Below are positions 1 through 5,175 of a stretch of 5,175 nt of DNA, piece after piece. The translations under genes were made by a program, and so were the position numbers. The stretch is from an uncultured Prevotella sp. (GTDB lineage: Bacteria > Bacteroidota > Bacteroidia > Bacteroidales > Bacteroidaceae). The notes beneath the pieces are model-generated. The model worked only from the letters and a program-made list of their open reading frames with translations, searched no databases and was not told the DNA's origin. The DNA lies in NCBI GenBank assembly GCA_937906765.1, contig CALCUV010000272.1, forward strand, positions 1 to 5,175. Direction: 5' to 3'. Each line of letters opens with the position of its first letter. Position 1 is the first letter of the stretch.

Positions 1-36
1 CTCGCGTTACAAACTCTTAAACTCGAGCGATAAAGT

Positions 37-60
37 TACTAACTCGGTGCCGAATTAGTA
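37..60. repeat. Imperfect 24-bp palindrome, possible operator or terminator of an upstream gene
   Basis: The left arm TACTAACTCGG (37-47) pairs with the right arm CCGAATTAGTA (50-60), with one C/A mismatch at 43/54 and a two-base centre (TG). As double-stranded DNA it is a compact dyad, as a dimeric regulator would use. As RNA it would need a slightly larger loop. It lies four bases after a possible stop at 31-33, so it could end an upstream transcript, but no clear T-run follows directly. The symmetry is seen; the function is a guess. Confidence 0.35.
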
Positions 61-225
61 TCTTTAGAATCACAATGTCTATTTCTGTTTTGACCGCTCA
101 ACTTTTTAGGAAAATCAAGAACCTGTCAGTTGGAAAAAATACCCTGAAAAACAGAGGAAGATGGGCGTAAAGCACTGATTTTTTTGTATTAGCTTTTTTA
201 TATAAAATATTCCAAATTTTATATG

Positions 226-233
226 TATTTTTG
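226..233 (+). promoter_or_regulatory. Bacteroidetes-type -7 promoter element TATTTTTG
   Basis: TATTTTTG matches the Bacteroidetes primary-sigma -7 consensus TAnnTTTG exactly and sits in the most AT-rich part of the leader. No good -33 TTTG is present at the usual spacing of about 19-21 bases. The nearest candidates are TTTA at 197-200, slightly too far, and TTTG at 183-186, much too far. Transcription would begin roughly at 238-243, giving a 5' UTR of about 80 bases that starts almost at the base of the hairpin. The match is short and lies in T-rich sequence, so chance is possible. Confidence 0.5.
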
Positions 234-236
234 CAA

Positions 237-280
237 AGGCAAGATGGCGTCTTAGCGCCTCTAAGACGGTCATCTTGCTT
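237..280 (+). promoter_or_regulatory. Strong hairpin in the predicted 5' UTR
   Basis: GCAAGATG (239-246) pairs perfectly with CATCTTGC (271-278), and CGTCTTAG (248-255) pairs perfectly with CTAAGACG (261-268). The loop is the five bases at 256-260, and the two stems are separated only by G247 opposite GT 269-270. Outer pairs A237-T280 and G238-T279 may extend it. About 16 to 18 base pairs in 44 bases is far beyond chance. It is not followed by a T-run on either strand, so a simple intrinsic terminator is unlikely. It would sit at or near the 5' end of the mRNA, where it could stabilise the transcript or act as a leader control element. The role is inferred. Confidence 0.7.
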
Positions 281-323
281 GCTCTACAATGCAATAAAAA
301 TCACTTTAATCCATATTATTTTT

Positions 324-383
324 ATGAAAAGAATCTCGACATTCATCGTTGCTTTGCTATGTGCAGTAACAACGGTCCTTGCC
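324..383 (+). other. Protein segment: Sec signal peptide (residues 1-20)
   Basis: The segment starts MKRIST, continues with a hydrophobic stretch of about 13 residues rich in Ile, Val, Ala and Leu, and ends with V18-L19-A20 before Asp21, a good signal peptidase I site. Cys13 lies inside the hydrophobic core and is preceded by Leu-Leu rather than a small residue, so a lipoprotein signal is not supported. The protein is therefore expected in the periplasm, or at or beyond the outer membrane if a C-terminal sorting domain follows outside the window. Confidence 0.88.
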
Positions 384-3300
384 GATGGGCCTTTCAGAAA
401 CCATCGTTATGATAGTTTCAAAGCCCTATCTGTAACCAGCGACAACATCTTGTTTATCGGTAACAGTATTACCGATATGCACTGTTGGCCCGAAGTTTTT
501 GTAACTAACACGGGTGAGTATCTCCCCATCGTGAACCGAGGTAACTCTGGAACCTACTCTACGGAGCAGAGCGACAACCTTGAGTCGTACATCAACGGCA
601 AACCTAAGAAGGTGTTTATGATGATTGGTACAAACGACATCGCTACTTCGGGCGGTTTGAACTTCAGTCCCGAACAAGTGTTGGCGTATGTGAAGAGCAT
701 CGTTATGCGTATCCATGCACGTTCCCCGCAGACTAAGATTTACCTCTACAGCATCTTGAAAAACAAGACGGGTAACCGTGTTGAGGCAACTTGGCTCAAG
801 GCGAATGAACTCACCAAGGCGTATGCAGAAGAGACAGAGAACGTCACTTACATTGACCTCTACGACAAACTCGCTGGCGTAGCAAACGGCGGCGCTTGGA
901 GTTACGACAACCTCCACCTCACGGCAGGTGCTTACCAAGTGTGGGCATCAACCATCTGCCAATATCTCGAAGAGGACGAAGACTACACCGTATCTTGCGT
1001 GTATCCCGAAAACACACTCACCGTTCAGAACGCGGGCGGACTTGGTGGTTCTCACGGTATGCGTGCCACTTACTTCAGCTGTCTCCCCATTAAGAGTAAC
1101 GACGTGCTCGTCTTTGGTGATGCTTTTGTGAAGAACGGCGAATGGCAGGAGTTTCTTGGCAATCCCAACGTGAAGAACCGCGGTACGGGTTGGAACAATA
1201 GCGGTGACATCGCTACAACAAGCAAGATTGTTGATGCTACTTATGCTACAGTAGAAGGCGTCGCGAAGGCGGATGCCAAGGCAATTTTCCTTTACACAGG
1301 TACTGCAGACTGCACAGGTTCTACAGATATTGCTACTATAAAGACTAACTACAAGGCGCTTGTTGATAAGATTGCTGAAAAGTCGCCCACATCAAAGATT
1401 TACTTGATGGCGATTTGCCCCCGCAACAATGCCGGTCACAACACGCGCATTGCGGAATTGAATGCTTACATGAAGTCTATCGCAACGGGCAACATCCGCT
1501 TTGTTGACACTTACACTCCGATGCTCAACGACGGAGCCGTAAACTCAAAGTACGTCTTTTCAAACGACTACATTGGCGGTTTGGCTTATGTAAAGATTGC
1601 GAATTTGATGAAGACAGCTCTGCTTGCAGACTTCCCCGGCGACACTTACAACGTAACGGCTGAAGCTGACGCTGAAGTGCGCTATGCACAAGCAGGACTT
1701 CGCAACCAGTTGACGCAAGTTATTGCTCGCGGTCTCGTTGCACAGCGTGGTAATGCTGCAGGTCAGTATAATGAAACTGCAATGGCTGCCTTCGACACAA
1801 AGGTTGCTGAAGCCAATACGCTTTTGGAAAAGAACAACATCACTGCCGACGAAGTTACTGCTTTTGCTGGCGAACTCAATGCTATTCTCAACGGCGCCCT
1901 TTCTATGCCTACTTACAGCACCACTGACGCTGAAGTATGGTACAAGTTGAGTACCCCCGGACGTGGTAACAAGTACCTTACAAGCACGGGTTCTGGCGCT
2001 GGAGTCATGGGTGAAGACCTCCACAACTATGCTACAGGCATGTGGAAGTTTGTGGCGCGCACAGATGGTAAGTTGGACATCATCAACCGCCACGACGGTT
2101 CTTATATTGCCCCGACAGCAGCCTACAACTCACAGATTTCAACCTCTGCAACACAACCTACTGCGGGTTGGGAATTAAGTTACTGCAACACTCCTGGGCT
2201 CTTCATCATCAGCAGTGGCAAGGTTCAGTTAAATCAGACAGGTTCTGGCCAATCGTTTAAAGTTTACAATTGGAGCGAAGGAGAATCAGGTAAGGACCGC
2301 GCAGACTCAGGTTGTCAATACTTAATTGAACTCGCTGGCGAACCCGACGAACTCCCCAGTGCCGACGAATTGACGTTGATATTAGGCATTGACCAATTTG
2401 CCAATGGTGCTTCTACTTGGACAAAGAATGTACCCAGTTCTGACGGTTGGTATGGTAAATTTGTAACAAACACAACGCCTGCTGTAACAGTTGCAAGCAC
2501 CAATAATGCAGTCAACAACATGGGTTGGTCGCAGAAGCGTCCTTGGTTGCAGACGGGATATTCTTACACCATCTCTTTACCCGCAGACTTCTTGATTACG
2601 GGTTATGAATTGACTACTTTAGAAGCCGGTGGTTTCAACGGAACATTCACCTACACTACTGCCGACGGCACAGCAACAAGTCCCGCTCAAACTAGCACGG
2701 CACAAACTGTCAAAGCAAACGGTCTCTCTACGCGCACTATCACACTTAAGGTGGGCGAAGGCACTGACGGTACGAAAGGTATCATGATGACCAAGTTGGT
2801 TATCAAGTACAAGGAAGCTGCCGAAGGAGAAGAGGGTGAAGAAGAAATTCCTACCGAACTCAACTACGTTGTTGATAAGGAAAATGGTAACCTCTATCAC
2901 AAGAATGGGGCAGCCAACCAAAGTTGGAACAACACTTGGAAGAGCACTATTGAGCCTCAGCTTTTGTTTACCAGTGGTGATCCCAACAACATGAACTGGC
3001 ACGGCAACAATGTGCAACTCATGACGGGTTCTACAGGCCGTTCTACCTACACTCTTTATGCTCCCAGCGGTTATGTGATTACGGATTATAGTTTCACATT
3101 TGCCAACAACGGTCACACTACTGCTCTTGACTTGACCATGGACAACGGAGCTGCCTATAGCACTTCTACTACGGCACGCACGCTTAACGGCAAGAACTTG
3201 AAGACGGGTTCCGTTTCATTTGTCCTTTCAGGTAGTAACGGCAGTGGCGTTGTGCTTACGGACTTCACCGTAAAGGTTAAATTAGACGTTCTTGAAGAAG

Positions 3301-5175
3301 CCAAGATTAGCACCGAGGGCAACGAGCACTGGTACTACATCACAAGTGCCTCTACACAAAGTTACTGCGCCGGTAAGGTTATTTACATGGATGACGATGC
3401 GGGCAAATTGCGCTTTGGCGACAAGGCTTTCAGTAGTGAGCGCATTTGGAGTTTCTGGGAAAAGGATGGCAAACTCGCTATCAAGAACTATCGAGGTGAA
3501 TACTTCGGCAAAGCGGGTAACGGCACGGGTAACGCAACCTCTTTTGGTGTCGTCGATGAACCCAACTATATTTACACCATTGAAAAGGCCTTCGACTTCT
3601 ACATTATCAAGGATGAAGCTGTAGAACTCCACGCTCAGAGCGACAATAAGGTCATCGTGCGCTGGGGTGCAGCGGCAGGTAATGCCTCACTCTGGAAGTT
3701 TGACGAAGTAGATGTGACCAACGCTGAAGCCGAATTGGCATTCACAAAGGTAGAGCAGGGTAAGATCAGCACGGGTATGGGCAACACCAACCAAGCCATC
3801 CTCCGCTCTACACTCCGCATCGGAGGACTCCAAGGTGATGTAACTTTCCAAGGCGTAAAGGGTGCGTTTACGGGTACTGACAAAGACGACATTACCAATG
3901 TCAAGGCTTACTTTGCTACCAATGAGCGCGAACTTTTCGTGGATCCCGAACAGAAGATGACTTGGCGTGAAGAAAATGGCGCTCAGTTTGGTGAAACTGT
4001 TACGCTTGCCGAAGACGGCACATTCACCATTACTGGCAGCAAGGTGCTTGAGCCCGGCAGTCACTACCTCTGGATTACTTACGACATCGCTGAAACTGCG
4101 AAGGAAGGTAACCTTGTTGACGCTGCCATCACCGCCTACACCATCGACGGCAATGACATTGCTGAAGAAAACGGCAACCCCGAATACAGCGCTACTATTT
4201 TTCTCTCGGAAGGTGCTGTGCTCATGCCTATGGACAAGGGTTCACGCTATTACCGCATTCCTTCAATCACAGTAACTAAGGACGGCAAGCGCCTCGTCAC
4301 ACTTACCGACGACCGCAAGCAACACAATTCTGACCTTCCCTCACACTGCTACCTCGTAGCACAATACTCTGAAGATAATGGTAAGACCTGGAGCGACCCC
4401 GTAACAGTTGCGGGTACTGCAGAAACGGGTGGCAACTACGGCCACGGCGATGCTTCTATCGTAACCAACCGCGACAACGGCGATATCATTGGTATCATGA
4501 CCAGTGCGGGCACTTACGGTCACGGCTTCTTTGCCGGCACGGCGCAAGAACCTCCCCGTTGGAAGACTATTACCAGCCACGACGGCGGTTTGACTTGGGA
4601 AACTCCCGTTGACCATACCGATGACCTCTTTGGTGCTAACTGCGACAACCCCAAGACACAGACTTGGAAGAGCGGTTTCTCAGGTTCAGGTGCGGCACTT
4701 CAAAAGCGCGACGGTACGCTCGTTTCAAGCTTCGTAAACCGTGAAGCAGATAACAGCCAGAACTTCTACTTCTTCATGAGTAAGGACGGTGGTCAGAGTT
4801 GGTACGTCAGTGGTACGAGCGGTACAAAGTCTGCCGACGAACCCAAGACTTTGGAACGCAACAACGGCGACCTCGCTATCAGCGTACGTGCAAGTGGTTA
4901 CAACTACTACAACTACACGTCTAACGATGGTGAAACATGGCACAACCCCTCACAGACGCGCTTCACAACGGGTATCTCGGGCAACGCCTGTGACGGTGAA
5001 TACATGGTATGGTGTTCAACTCTCGAAGGCAATCCCTGGAACATAGCATTCCAAACCCTTCCTAACCACAGCAGCCGTCGCAACGTAAGCATCGCCCTTT
5101 CTACGGACGAAGGTGCTACATTCGGTACGCCCAAGACCATTTGTCCCCGCGGTTCAGCTTATAGCGCAGCAGTAG
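324..5175 (+). CDS. Secreted multidomain sialidase (GH33) with N-terminal tandem SGNH sialate O-acetylesterase domains, 3' partial
   Basis: Predicted exo-alpha-sialidase that removes terminal sialic acid from host or dietary glycans, fused to an esterase that probably removes O-acetyl groups from that sugar. The visible part is 1,617 residues with no stop. ATG 324 is chosen because it is the first in-frame ATG and begins a clear signal peptide: Lys2-Arg3, a hydrophobic core at residues 4-19, and a likely cut after Ala20 (VLA/DG). Domain order: SGNH 1 (about 41-215), degenerate SGNH 2 (255-435), helical spacer (450-528), trefoil-like 1 (538-671), beta modules A and B (680-988) with an acidic linker, trefoil-like 2 (1002-1130), sialidase N-domain (1133-1300), GH33 propeller (1301 onward). 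It is far longer than ordinary GH33 sialidases. The start has an A/T-rich leader without a Shine-Dalgarno sequence, as in Bacteroidota. The missing end should finish the propeller and may carry an export signal such as a T9SS tail. The family call is firm for the sialidase; substrate details are inferred. Confidence 0.93.
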   Translation, partial: MKRISTFIVALLCAVTTVLADGPFRNHRYDSFKALSVTSDNILFIGNSITDMHCWPEVFVTNTGEYLPIVNRGNSGTYSTEQSDNLESYINGKPKKVFMMIGTNDIATSGGLNFSPEQVLAYVKSIVMRIHARSPQTKIYLYSILKNKTGNRVEATWLKANELTKAYAEETENVTYIDLYDKLAGVANGGAWSYDNLHLTAGAYQVWASTICQYLEEDEDYTVSCVYPENTLTVQNAGGLGGSHGMRATYFSCLPIKSNDVLVFGDAFVKNGEWQEFLGNPNVKNRGTGWNNSGDIATTSKIVDATYATVEGVAKADAKAIFLYTGTADCTGSTDIATIKTNYKALVDKIAEKSPTSKIYLMAICPRNNAGHNTRIAELNAYMKSIATGNIRFVDTYTPMLNDGAVNSKYVFSNDYIGGLAYVKIANLMKTALLADFPGDTYNVTAEADAEVRYAQAGLRNQLTQVIARGLVAQRGNAAGQYNETAMAAFDTKVAEANTLLEKNNITADEVTAFAGELNAILNGALSMPTYSTTDAEVWYKLSTPGRGNKYLTSTGSGAGVMGEDLHNYATGMWKFVARTDGKLDIINRHDGSYIAPTAAYNSQISTSATQPTAGWELSYCNTPGLFIISSGKVQLNQTGSGQSFKVYNWSEGESGKDRADSGCQYLIELAGEPDELPSADELTLILGIDQFANGASTWTKNVPSSDGWYGKFVTNTTPAVTVASTNNAVNNMGWSQKRPWLQTGYSYTISLPADFLITGYELTTLEAGGFNGTFTYTTADGTATSPAQTSTAQTVKANGLSTRTITLKVGEGTDGTKGIMMTKLVIKYKEAAEGEEGEEEIPTELNYVVDKENGNLYHKNGAANQSWNNTWKSTIEPQLLFTSGDPNNMNWHGNNVQLMTGSTGRSTYTLYAPSGYVITDYSFTFANNGHTTALDLTMDNGAAYSTSTTARTLNGKNLKTGSVSFVLSGSNGSGVVLTDFTVKVKLDVLEEAKISTEGNEHWYYITSASTQSYCAGKVIYMDDDAGKLRFGDKAFSSERIWSFWEKDGKLAIKNYRGEYFGKAGNGTGNATSFGVVDEPNYIYTIEKAFDFYIIKDEAVELHAQSDNKVIVRWGAAAGNASLWKFDEVDVTNAEAELAFTKVEQGKISTGMGNTNQAILRSTLRIGGLQGDVTFQGVKGAFTGTDKDDITNVKAYFATNERELFVDPEQKMTWREENGAQFGETVTLAEDGTFTITGSKVLEPGSHYLWITYDIAETAKEGNLVDAAITAYTIDGNDIAEENGNPEYSATIFLSEGAVLMPMDKGSRYYRIPSITVTKDGKRLVTLTDDRKQHNSDLPSHCYLVAQYSEDNGKTWSDPVTVAGTAETGGNYGHGDASIVTNRDNGDIIGIMTSAGTYGHGFFAGTAQEPPRWKTITSHDGGLTWETPVDHTDDLFGANCDNPKTQTWKSGFSGSGAALQKRDGTLVSSFVNREADNSQNFYFFMSKDGGQSWYVSGTSGTKSADEPKTLERNNGDLAISVRASGYNYYNYTSNDGETWHNPSQTRFTTGISGNACDGEYMVWCSTLEGNPWNIAFQTLPNHSSRRNVSIALSTDEGATFGTPKTICPRGSAYSAAV
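444..968 (+). other. Protein domain: SGNH/GDSL esterase domain 1, catalytically complete (likely sialate O-acetylesterase)
   Basis: All four SGNH-family blocks are visible. Block I is IGNSIT with nucleophile Ser48. Block II is NRGNSG with the oxyanion Gly73. Block III is GTND with Asn104 (102-105). Block V is D195-N-L-H198 followed by LTAGAY. The size, about 175 residues, is normal for the family. In known SGNH enzymes Ser, Gly and Asn build the oxyanion hole and Asp-x-x-His completes the triad. Fusion to a sialidase makes removal of O-acetyl groups from sialic acid the best substrate guess, as done by the separate NanS-type esterases next to sialidases in other Bacteroidota. Another acyl substrate cannot be excluded. 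Confidence 0.85.
1086..1628 (+). other. Protein domain: SGNH domain 2, degenerate pseudo-esterase copy
   Basis: This domain is a diverged duplicate of domain 1. The entry segment LPIKSNDVLVFGDAFV mirrors LSVTSDNILFIGNSIT, NRGTGW (285-290) mirrors NRGNSG, and SPTSKIYL (354-361) mirrors SPQTKIYL (134-141). The gap from that Ser-Pro to the block V aspartate is 61 residues in both copies. The catalytic groups are lost: the nucleophile position is Ala267, block III reads GTAD with Ala328 in place of Asn, and block V reads D415-Y-I-G418 with no histidine. Only the block II Gly287 and Asp415 remain. The fold looks intact, with no gap or frameshift, so a structural or glycan-binding role is more likely than decay. 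It should not have SGNH esterase activity. Confidence 0.75.
1671..1907 (+). other. Protein segment: alpha-helical spacer between esterase and binding modules
   Basis: Residues 450-528 are rich in Ala, Glu, Leu and Gln, with hydrophobic residues at helical spacing (LRNQLTQVIARG, then FDTKVAEANTLLEK, then VTAFAGELNAILNGAL). The pattern of three helices with the DEV turn before the third recalls small extracellular three-helix modules such as FIVAR, but no diagnostic motif settles it. It separates the esterase half from the beta-rich half and probably acts as a rigid spacer. Confidence 0.45.
1935..2336 (+). other. Protein domain: beta-trefoil-like module 1 (putative carbohydrate binding)
   Basis: Residues 538-671 begin VWYKLST and contain a repeated pattern of aromatic strand, then DGK-L-x-I-x-N, then a short hydrophobic strand: W574-K-F followed by DGKLDIINRHDGSYI. 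They close with CQYLIELAG. This style is typical of ricin-type trefoil modules in large Bacteroidales secreted proteins. It is clearly related to the module at residues 1002-1130. Sugar binding is inferred from the family resemblance and context; no QxW signature is seen. Confidence 0.5.
2361..2813 (+). other. Protein domain: beta-rich module A (unassigned, duplicated)
   Basis: Residues 680-830 are rich in Thr, Ser, Gly and aromatics in alternating strand-like patterns, with MGWSQKRPWLQTG at 733 onward, a strand FLITGYELTT around 756-765, and a terminal strand LVIKYK. I do not recognise a named family. Its layout is repeated in module B, which argues for a discrete fold, probably a beta-sandwich. 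Exposed Trp residues suggest glycan contact, but that is inference. Confidence 0.45.
2814..2858 (+). other. Protein segment: Glu-rich linker between modules A and B
   Basis: Residues 831-845 contain eight Glu with Gly, Ala and a Pro (EAAEGEEGEEEIPTE). This is a flexible, strongly acidic hinge separating two related modules. The DNA here is a run of GAA/GAG and GGA/GGT codons. Confidence 0.7.
2859..3287 (+). other. Protein domain: beta-rich module B, paralogue of module A
   Basis: Residues 846-988 repeat the layout of module A. MNWHGNNVQLMTG at 890 matches MGWSQKRPWLQTG at 733. YVITDYSFTF around 917-926 matches FLITGYELTT. A Thr/Ser-rich middle is followed by a final strand VVLTDFTVKVK that matches IMMTKLVIKYK. 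Identity is low, so the duplication is old or the copies have diverged. The family is not recognised. A substrate-binding or spacing role before the sialidase is inferred. Confidence 0.45.
3327..3713 (+). other. Protein domain: beta-trefoil-like module 2 (putative carbohydrate binding)
   Basis: Residues 1002-1130 begin HWYYITSAS and contain IWSFWEKDGKLAIKNYRGEYFGK, which lines up with MWKFVARTDGKLDIINRHDGSYI of module 1. The W-to-DGK spacing is nearly the same (6 versus 7). They end ASLWKFDEVD, a typical last strand of Bacteroidales trefoil-like domains. With module 1 it brackets the two beta modules symmetrically. Glycan binding is inferred. Confidence 0.5.
3720..4223 (+). other. Protein domain: sialidase-associated N-terminal domain (BNR_assoc_N type)
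   Basis: Residues 1133-1300 match the domain that precedes the propeller in Bacteroidetes sialidases. The cues are NQAILRSTLRIGG, a KGAFTGTDKDDITNVKAYFAT stretch ('F.GT...DI.NVK.YF'), FTITGSKVLEPGSHYLWITYDIA, then EGNLVDAAITAYTI. This beta-sandwich is thought to support or extend the substrate site. Its presence directly before the RIP motif is the normal arrangement and confirms that the GH33 half is a standard Bacteroidota sialidase core. Confidence 0.8.
4224..5175 (+). other. Protein domain: GH33 sialidase six-bladed propeller, C-terminus cut by the window
   Basis: Every catalytic residue expected of GH33 is visible. They are the RIP motif with Arg1311, the acid/base candidate Asp1337 in NSDLPSH, Glu1506 in ADEPKTLE exactly 16 residues before the second Arg1522 (SVRASG), the third Arg at 1585 or 1586, and nucleophile Tyr1613 in GSAYSAA. 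From memory these spacings agree with the Micromonospora viridifaciens sialidase. Asp boxes are SEDNGKTW (1349), SHDGGLTW (1418), SKDGGQSW (1486), a one-residue-shorter SNDGETW (1533), and STDEGATF (1593) with Phe for the final Trp. The enzyme should be active as a retaining exo-sialidase. Linkage preference cannot be read from the sequence. Only the last strand or so of the propeller is missing. Confidence 0.93.

Larger units (their letters stand above)
1..323. other. Non-coding leader upstream of the sialidase gene
   Basis: No gene can be supported in this stretch. Forward frames are broken by early stops at 16-18, 31-33 and 56-58, and the stretch left of the promoter contains no CAT that could serve as a minus-strand ATG. 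It becomes strongly AT-rich from about 171 to 236 and carries a 24-bp imperfect palindrome, a Bacteroidetes-type promoter element and a long hairpin, each listed separately. The reading frame of the downstream gene is open back to the stop at 168-170 but has no ATG before 324, so this part is read as leader. Confidence 0.8.

Noticed and set aside
1..33. Possible C-terminal tail of an upstream gene (LALQTLKLER, stop at 31-33)
   Set aside because: Ten codons are too few to support a gene; another frame is open to 58 equally well.
183..200. TTTG at 183-186 or TTTA at 197-200 as a -33 promoter element
   Set aside because: The gaps to TATTTTTG at 226 are 39 and 25 bases, outside the usual 19-21, so only the -7 element is called.
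237..280. Reading the hairpin as a Rho-independent terminator
   Set aside because: TTGCTCTAC follows on the plus strand and no T-run follows on the minus strand. The hairpin lies between a promoter element and the gene it serves.
324..362. Lipoprotein signal with Cys13
   Set aside because: The residues before the cysteine are Ala-Leu-Leu, lacking the small -1 residue, while a good signal peptidase I site is present after Ala20.
426..5140. Several minus-strand open frames of 68-177 codons and small plus-strand frames inside the gene
   Set aside because: All lie wholly inside, or opposite, the continuous plus frame from 324, whose protein matches known domains end to end. None shows a recognisable motif or its own leader, so they are shadows.
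1..5175. CRISPR array, tRNA/rRNA genes, insertion sequence or attachment site
   Set aside because: No spaced direct repeats, cloverleaf, rRNA-like segment or transposase was seen. The window is one gene plus its leader.

Overview
The window holds the start of one very large gene and the leader in front of it. From the ATG at 324 the reading frame is open to the last base (5175), giving 1,617 complete codons with no stop. Translating by eye yields a secreted, multidomain sialoglycan-degrading protein, cut off by the window edge just after its catalytic tyrosine. No second gene can be supported on either strand.

The organism is most likely a Bacteroidota member, probably Bacteroidales (Prevotella/Bacteroides-like). 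The protein combines a Bacteroidetes-type sialidase N-terminal domain with a GH33 propeller. The start codon has an A/T-rich leader with no Shine-Dalgarno sequence. A perfect TAnnTTTG promoter element of the Bacteroidetes kind lies upstream. The genus is inferred, not shown.

Layout: 1-323 is a non-coding leader with an imperfect palindrome (37-60), an AT-rich block carrying the -7 promoter element (226-233), and a strong hairpin (237-280) that would sit at the 5' end of the transcript. The protein then runs: signal peptide (residues 1-20); SGNH esterase domain 1 with a complete set of catalytic motifs; SGNH domain 2, a diverged copy that has lost the nucleophile serine, the oxyanion asparagine and the histidine; a helical spacer; a beta-trefoil-like module; two related beta-rich modules joined by a Glu-rich linker; a second beta-trefoil-like module; the sialidase-associated N-terminal domain; and the GH33 propeller with its RIP motif, Asp boxes, Asp, Glu, three Arg and Tyr.

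The inferred logic is that the active SGNH domain removes O-acetyl groups that shield sialic acid, the middle modules hold the glycan, and the C-terminal propeller cleaves the exposed sialic acid. In relatives such as Tannerella forsythia the O-acetylesterase (NanS) and sialidase (NanH) are separate proteins. The single-chain fusion with a dead second esterase copy is the most notable thing here. It is an unusual architecture built from known families, not a demonstrably new system.
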